DNA of 64,000 nt, taken from QALR01 sp900552255 (GTDB lineage Bacteria; Bacillota; Clostridia; Oscillospirales; CAG-272). The translations under genes were made by a program, and so were the position numbers. Position 1 is the stretch's first letter, and every line of letters begins with the position of its first letter. Below are positions 60,218-64,000 of this stretch, one piece after another. Location: the NCBI GenBank assembly GCA_048526005.1, contig DBFVEH010000018.1, forward strand, positions 1 to 64,000, read 5' to 3'. The notes beneath the pieces are model-generated. The model was given only the letters and a program-made list of their open reading frames with translations. It was not told the DNA's origin and did no database searches.

Positions 60218-61069
60218 ATGGCACCGATCACACCCAAGGCGCTCTCCGAGCGGGAGTTCACCAAAACCATACGCGGATACAGCGTATCCGAGGTAGACGA
60301 ATATATAGGCCGCATTGTAGAAAACTATTCGATTCTTTACAGGGAAAACATCGAGCTTGCACGCCGGCTTTCCGAAGCGACGGGGAGACTGGAAAACCTG
60401 AGCTCCGAGGAGGAGCTCGTCAGACAGACGCTTCAAACGGCGAAAAAAGCGGGCGACAAAATCATTGAAGAAGCTTATATCAAAGCGGACGACATCCTCG
60501 CATCGATCAAGTCGAGCTGCGATTCCATTCTGCGCAATTTCAGAGACAAAATCGAAGCGCAGAAAACCGCGCTTGCCGATATCCAGCAGAACATCCTCAC
60601 CTTCAAAAACGAGCTTTTTGAAAAATACCGGCTGCATATCGAGCTGATCGAGCAGATCTCCCCCGTATACGAATACGAGGAGGAGCTCTCCCCCGACGAA
60701 TATGTGGAGCGCGTCGTCACCAACCTGAAAAAAGAGGTCGCGGCGCAGTATGGGATCTCCCTCGACACCCTCACCGCGCCGGACAACACGCAGACAAAGG
60801 TAGCGGAGGATACCAATGAACTGCCGCCGGCCACGCCGGAAGCGGAGCCTCCGATCGTCGAGGTACGCGAGGCGGCGACGCAAAAGCCCGCGCCTGCTCC
60901 GAAAAAGAGGAAGCCGCGCGCCGTTCCGTCCGTTATGGAGCTCCTTGACGAATATGAGGATCCGGAGGTGCTGCGCGAAGCCAAGGCCAAGCTGCCGCGC
61001 GCACGGCAGTTTATGCTCGACATCGACGGTGAAAATGAAAACGCCGAGCTTGTGCTCTCCGGCAAATAA
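60218..61069 (+). CDS. divIVA: DivIVA-family cell division protein
   Basis: The protein has about 283 residues from ATG 60218 (GGAGAGG before it). The N-terminal membrane-curvature motif EREFTKTIRGYSVSEVDEYI is typical. A long coiled coil (about 30-180) follows, then a Pro/Ala-rich variable tail and an ending about 250-283 with acidic residues. It marks cell poles and septa. The mid part is longer than in Bacillus DivIVA (164 residues). Confidence 0.9.
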   Translation: MAPITPKALSEREFTKTIRGYSVSEVDEYIGRIVENYSILYRENIELARRLSEATGRLENLSSEEELVRQTLQTAKKAGDKIIEEAYIKADDILASIKSSCDSILRNFRDKIEAQKTALADIQQNILTFKNELFEKYRLHIELIEQISPVYEYEEELSPDEYVERVVTNLKKEVAAQYGISLDTLTAPDNTQTKVAEDTNELPPATPEAEPPIVEVREAATQKPAPAPKKRKPRAVPSVMELLDEYEDPEVLREAKAKLPRARQFMLDIDGENENAELVLSGK

Positions 61070-61080
61070 AGGAGGGTTCC

Positions 61081-61626
61081 ATGGTTTTATGGATCATCGT
61101 CATCGCCGTTTCCGTCCTGATTGATCAAATTACAAAGATCATCGCAGCCGGAAATATGGCTTTATACGAATCCGTGCCGGTGATAAAGGGCTTTTTTTCC
61201 TTTACGTATATCCATAACTACGGCGCTGCGTGGGGGATTTTCAGCGAGCATCGCTGGGTTTTCATCGTGATCACGGGAATCGCGATCGTCGTGCTCCCCA
61301 TTATTCTTTACCGATTCAGGAAGCTGCATTTTCTCTTCGGTCTTTCGATGTCCCTTATCATAGGAGGAGCGGTCGGCAACATGATCGACCGGCTGTTCCG
61401 CGGCTACGTCATCGATTTCTTGGAGTTCACGTTCATCGATTTTCCCGTATTCAACGTCGCCGATATCTGCGTGACGGTCGGAACGGTGCTCATGTTCATC
61501 TACATTGTGTTTATCGACAAAACGCTCTTTGCCGACAAAAAGAATCCGAAATTAGAGGAAGCTACCGGAGAGGAAGTTCTGCCAAATGACGGAAACCATC
61601 AAAAAAGCGATACCGACGACAAATGA
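61081..61626 (+). CDS. lspA: Lipoprotein signal peptidase
   Basis: The 181-residue membrane aspartyl protease has four helices. Catalytic Asp residues are D112 (MIDRLFRGYVIDF) and D128 (FNVADICV). It cleaves prolipoproteins such as those encoded at 14020, 22170 and 50077 in this window. It starts 11 bp after divIVA with AGGAGG; its C-terminal tail of about 30 residues, hydrophilic, overlaps rluD by 41 bp. Confidence 0.95.
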   Translation: MVLWIIVIAVSVLIDQITKIIAAGNMALYESVPVIKGFFSFTYIHNYGAAWGIFSEHRWVFIVITGIAIVVLPIILYRFRKLHFLFGLSMSLIIGGAVGNMIDRLFRGYVIDFLEFTFIDFPVFNVADICVTVGTVLMFIYIVFIDKTLFADKKNPKLEEATGEEVLPNDGNHQKSDTDDK

Positions 61627-62533
61627 AGACGCGGGCGCGCGCCTCGACGTTTTCCTTTCGGAGAAAGAGCCTTCGCTCTCCCGCTCCCGTGTTCAGAAGC
61701 TGATCGAGGATGGTTGTGTGCTTGTCAACGGCAGACTTACCGTATCGAAAAATTACAAGCTGCGGGAAGCCGATTATATTGAGATCGAATATCCCCTGCC
61801 CGCGCCATGCCGCGCCGAGGCAGAGGATATTCCTATTGATATCCGGTATGAGGACGAGGATATCATCGTCGTGAACAAGCCAAAAGGCATGGTCGTGCAT
61901 CCCGCCGCCGGTCATTACACGGGAACGCTCGTCTCCGCCCTGCTCCATCACTGCGGCGACAGCCTTTCCGGCATCGGCGGCATCCTCCGTCCGGGCATCG
62001 TGCATCGAATCGACAAGGATACAAGCGGCCTCATCGTCGCCGCCAAAAACGACGCGGCGCACCTCGCGCTTTCGGAACAGCTCAAAGAGCATAGGATTTC
62101 CCGCGTTTATCAGGCGATCGCCCTCGGGAAAATAGAAGAAAATTGCACGATCGATCTTCCGATCGGGCGTCATCCCGCCGACCGAAAGAAAATGGCGGTA
62201 ACAGATAAAAATTCCAAAAATGCTATCACGCATGTGGAAGTTCTTGAACGGTTTCCCGCCCTGACCTATGTGAAATGTATCTTGGAAACCGGAAGGACCC
62301 ATCAGATCCGCGTCCATCTTGCCCACATCGGGCATCCGCTGCTCGGCGACGCCGTCTACGGAAGCATGAGGCAGCCGATGAATGCGCGGTATGGAAAATA
62401 TACGGCCGGTCAGTGCCTTCATGCGGGCAAGCTGAGCCTGACACATCCGCGAACGGGAGAACGCCTGCACCTTGAATGCGAGCTGCCGGACTATTTCAGG
62501 AATGTCCTCGCATTGCTGGAAGCCGGCAAATAA
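61586..62533 (+). CDS. rluD: 23S rRNA pseudouridine synthase RluD family
   Basis: The 315-residue enzyme has an S4 domain (ARLDVFLSEKEPSLSRSRVQ), the catalytic motif VHRIDKDTSGLIVAAKND, and LETGRTHQIRVHLAHIGHPL. The lspA-rluD (ylyB) order is the Firmicute standard. It modifies helix 69 uridines or similar. No clean ribosome-binding site separates it from lspA, consistent with coupling. Confidence 0.93.
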   Translation: MTETIKKAIPTTNEDAGARLDVFLSEKEPSLSRSRVQKLIEDGCVLVNGRLTVSKNYKLREADYIEIEYPLPAPCRAEAEDIPIDIRYEDEDIIVVNKPKGMVVHPAAGHYTGTLVSALLHHCGDSLSGIGGILRPGIVHRIDKDTSGLIVAAKNDAAHLALSEQLKEHRISRVYQAIALGKIEENCTIDLPIGRHPADRKKMAVTDKNSKNAITHVEVLERFPALTYVKCILETGRTHQIRVHLAHIGHPLLGDAVYGSMRQPMNARYGKYTAGQCLHAGKLSLTHPRTGERLHLECELPDYFRNVLALLEAGK

Positions 62534-62558
62534 AAACCATCGGAAAGGTCATATCCGA

Positions 62559-63377
62559 ATGAAAAAATTTGAAAATATCCTGCTTTTATCCGATATCGAC
62601 GGAACAATCGCATGGAACAGCGAATATATCCCTCCGAAAAACATCGAGAAAATCTTATATTTCAAGGAAAACGGCGGGCATTTCGCCTTTTCCTCCGGAC
62701 GCAATCACAAGGATATTTACCGAATTTTGCCGAATCTCGGAGAGCTTGTGAGCAGCCCCTGCATCCTTTGCAACGGGAGCTATCTTTATGATACGGAAAC
62801 GGGAGAAATCCTAAATCCCCGGTATCTCGACGAAAAAAACGCGGTCACGCTGCTGCATGAGATCAAAGGAAGCTTTCCGACGGTGGGTTTCCGCGTCACG
62901 GTGCCGGACGGCTTTCTCGTTCCGGCGGGCGACGCCGTCATGATACGTCAGCTCTCCGAATGGGGGATCGCGGACATCGCAGCCGTGCGCGAGCTTTCGG
63001 AATTTGACGGTAAAGAGTGGTTCAAGGCGGTGTTCGTCGCGGATGTCGCGACGCTTTCGGAAGTCGCGGCTTATATAGAAGATCATTATTCCGGGCTCTT
63101 TACGCTTACGCGTTCCAGCGAATTTCTGCTTGAGCTTCAGCCCTTCGGCGTATCCAAAAGCTTCCAATTCCCTTTTCTGCGCTCCCGATATCAAGACGCC
63201 ACGCTATATGCCATCGGGGACTATGACAACGACGCCGAGATGCTGCGGCATGCAGACGTCGCGGCCTGCCCCGAAAACGCCTCCGAGGAGATCAAAAAAA
63301 TCGCCTCGATCCACGTTTGTCACTGCAAGGACGGCGCACTCGCCGACCTCATCGAAAAAATCGATATGGCGCTGTGA
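62559..63377 (+). CDS. HAD-superfamily (Cof-type) phosphatase
   Basis: The 272-residue protein has motif I DIDGTIAWN, a C2-type cap (about 80-185), the Lys motif in GVSKSFQFPF and motif IV AIGDYDNDAEML. Cof-type HAD enzymes dephosphorylate sugar phosphates, flavin or PLP precursors; the substrate is unknown. Start ATG 62559 follows GGAAAGG. It ends in a bidirectional terminator. Confidence 0.88.
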   Translation: MKKFENILLLSDIDGTIAWNSEYIPPKNIEKILYFKENGGHFAFSSGRNHKDIYRILPNLGELVSSPCILCNGSYLYDTETGEILNPRYLDEKNAVTLLHEIKGSFPTVGFRVTVPDGFLVPAGDAVMIRQLSEWGIADIAAVRELSEFDGKEWFKAVFVADVATLSEVAAYIEDHYSGLFTLTRSSEFLLELQPFGVSKSFQFPFLRSRYQDATLYAIGDYDNDAEMLRHADVAACPENASEEIKKIASIHVCHCKDGALADLIEKIDMAL

Positions 63378-63445
63378 CCAGCGCGCAAAAAGAACTTTTC
63401 AATTGGGAACAAATCCATAAATCCCTGCAAAATCAAATATAAAAC

Positions 63446-63486
63446 AAAAAAAGGCGGAGCCGGCTGAGCCGGCTCCGCCTTTTTTT
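63446..63486. terminator. Bidirectional terminator
   Basis: A stem of about 19 bp (AAAAAAAGGCGGAGCCGGC with its complement), 3-base loop TGA, T7 on the plus strand and A7 before it. It serves the HAD gene and the convergent YitT gene. Confidence 0.9.
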
Positions 63487-63499
63487 GTAAGCTATCCAT

Positions 63500-64000
63500 T
63501 CACTCCTGCCGATTTTCCTCGCCGCCGGTTTTCTTCCCGCGCGTCCTCGGCTCGATCGCAACGTCTCCAAGACCCTCCTTGAAGCCCTCTCCGATGGTTT
63601 CCGTCGCCTCGCCGAGAATCATAAAAGCTGCGGGATCGATCGTCCGCACCAGCGTTTTCAGCGAATAAATCTCATTTTTCTTCACCACGCATAAAATGAC
63701 CTTTTTGCTCTCCTTCGTGTACCAGCCCATTCCGTCGAGCACCGTGACGCCGCGCTCCAAATCCTTTGTCAGCGCATCGGCAACCTTTTCATACTGCGCG
63801 GAAAAGATATACGCAAGCCGCGTTTTTTCAAAGCCTCCGGTCACGATCTCCAAGGCGTTCGACGACATAAAAATCGCGATGAACGAGAAGAAAATCGCGA
63901 CATAGCTCCGCGTCGCAACCGCCGACACGATCACTACGGCGGCGTCGATGACAAGAATCAGCTTCGATGTCGGCAGTCTTCCGAATTTCAGCTTGATCAG
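63500..64000 (-). CDS. YitT-family membrane protein (partial, N-terminus outside window)
   Basis: The frame is open from the window end to the stop at 63500 (166 residues visible). The visible part ends a hydrophobic segment (SKLILVIDAAVVIVSAVATR), a further membrane stretch and then the soluble DUF2179 domain: FEKTRLAYIFSAQYEKVADA, GVTVLDGMGWYTKESKKVIL, RTIDPAAFMILGEATETIGEG. The C-terminal tail is charged. DUF2179 resembles PII/ATP-cone-like regulators, and YitT proteins may be transporters; function unknown. Confidence 0.88.
   Translation of the reverse strand: MIKLKFGRLPTSKLILVIDAAVVIVSAVATRSYVAIFFSFIAIFMSSNALEIVTGGFEKTRLAYIFSAQYEKVADALTKDLERGVTVLDGMGWYTKESKKVILCVVKKNEIYSLKTLVRTIDPAAFMILGEATETIGEGFKEGLGDVAIEPRTRGKKTGGEENRQE

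Overview
The window is a gene-dense bacterial chromosome segment from a spore-forming, low-oxygen-type Firmicute, most likely class Clostridia. Evidence for this: a complete spoIIAA-spoIIAB-sigF operon, GerW and a DacF-like carboxypeptidase, an IspH-ribosomal protein S1 fusion typical of Clostridia, IreB, SepF, DivIVA, and strong Shine-Dalgarno sites with TTGACA/TATAAT promoters. The MurE homologue carries a DNPR motif, which points to meso-diaminopimelate peptidoglycan. Coding DNA is fairly GC-rich, while intergenic regions are AT-rich. No rRNA, tRNA, CRISPR array, insertion sequence or prophage was recognised.

Layout. 1-4516 (minus): a large RHS/YD-repeat surface protein, cut by the window edge, with an accessory gene upstream of it. 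4789-5558: a Cro/C1-type regulator and a small partner. 5679-8198: spoIIA operon, then a fructosamine-kinase-like gene behind a promoter embedded in a long palindrome. 8328-12207: an MFS permease (minus) and, divergently, a DUF1538 membrane protein with a tandem PII-like protein. 12302-15377 (minus): cdd, deoB, a DUF2807-type lipoprotein and a ferritin-like protein. 15527-22036: ABC-F ATPase, HI0933-type flavoprotein, cmk, plsC, ispH-S1 fusion. 22170-24848: a small lipoprotein and a GH3 glycosidase.

25127-38330 is the division and cell wall (dcw) cluster: mraZ, rsmH, ftsL-like, SpoVD/FtsI-type PBP with PASTA domains, murE, murF, mraY, ftsW, murG, ftsQ, ftsZ. murD and murC are not at their usual places. 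A tandem 97-bp repeat with micro-ORFs and hairpins lies between ftsL and the PBP gene. 38436-48862 (minus) holds a Cys/Asp-rich small membrane protein, prfB, and a long run lon-engB-M50 protease-scpA-scpB-DUF2953-gerW-dacF-rluB-GNAT.

49219-53080 (minus): TauE/SafE permease, a trigger-factor-like lipoprotein foldase, a TIM-barrel isomerase and lexA with a clear LexA box; an M14 peptidase is divergent from lexA. 54322-64000: ireB, an unknown acidic coiled-coil protein, queA-miaA-hlyD-like-yggS, then sepF-divIVA-lspA-rluD-HAD phosphatase, and a YitT-family protein cut by the right edge.

Most genes are conserved housekeeping loci. The less ordinary points are regulatory: the 97-bp repeat in the dcw operon, the internal ribosome-binding site in the ispH-S1 fusion, the hairpin over the start of the fructosamine kinase gene, palindromes over promoters, and a promoter aimed antisense into ireB. 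The DUF1538/tandem-PII pair, the Cys-rich small proteins and the lipoprotein trigger factor are the best candidates for under-described proteins.
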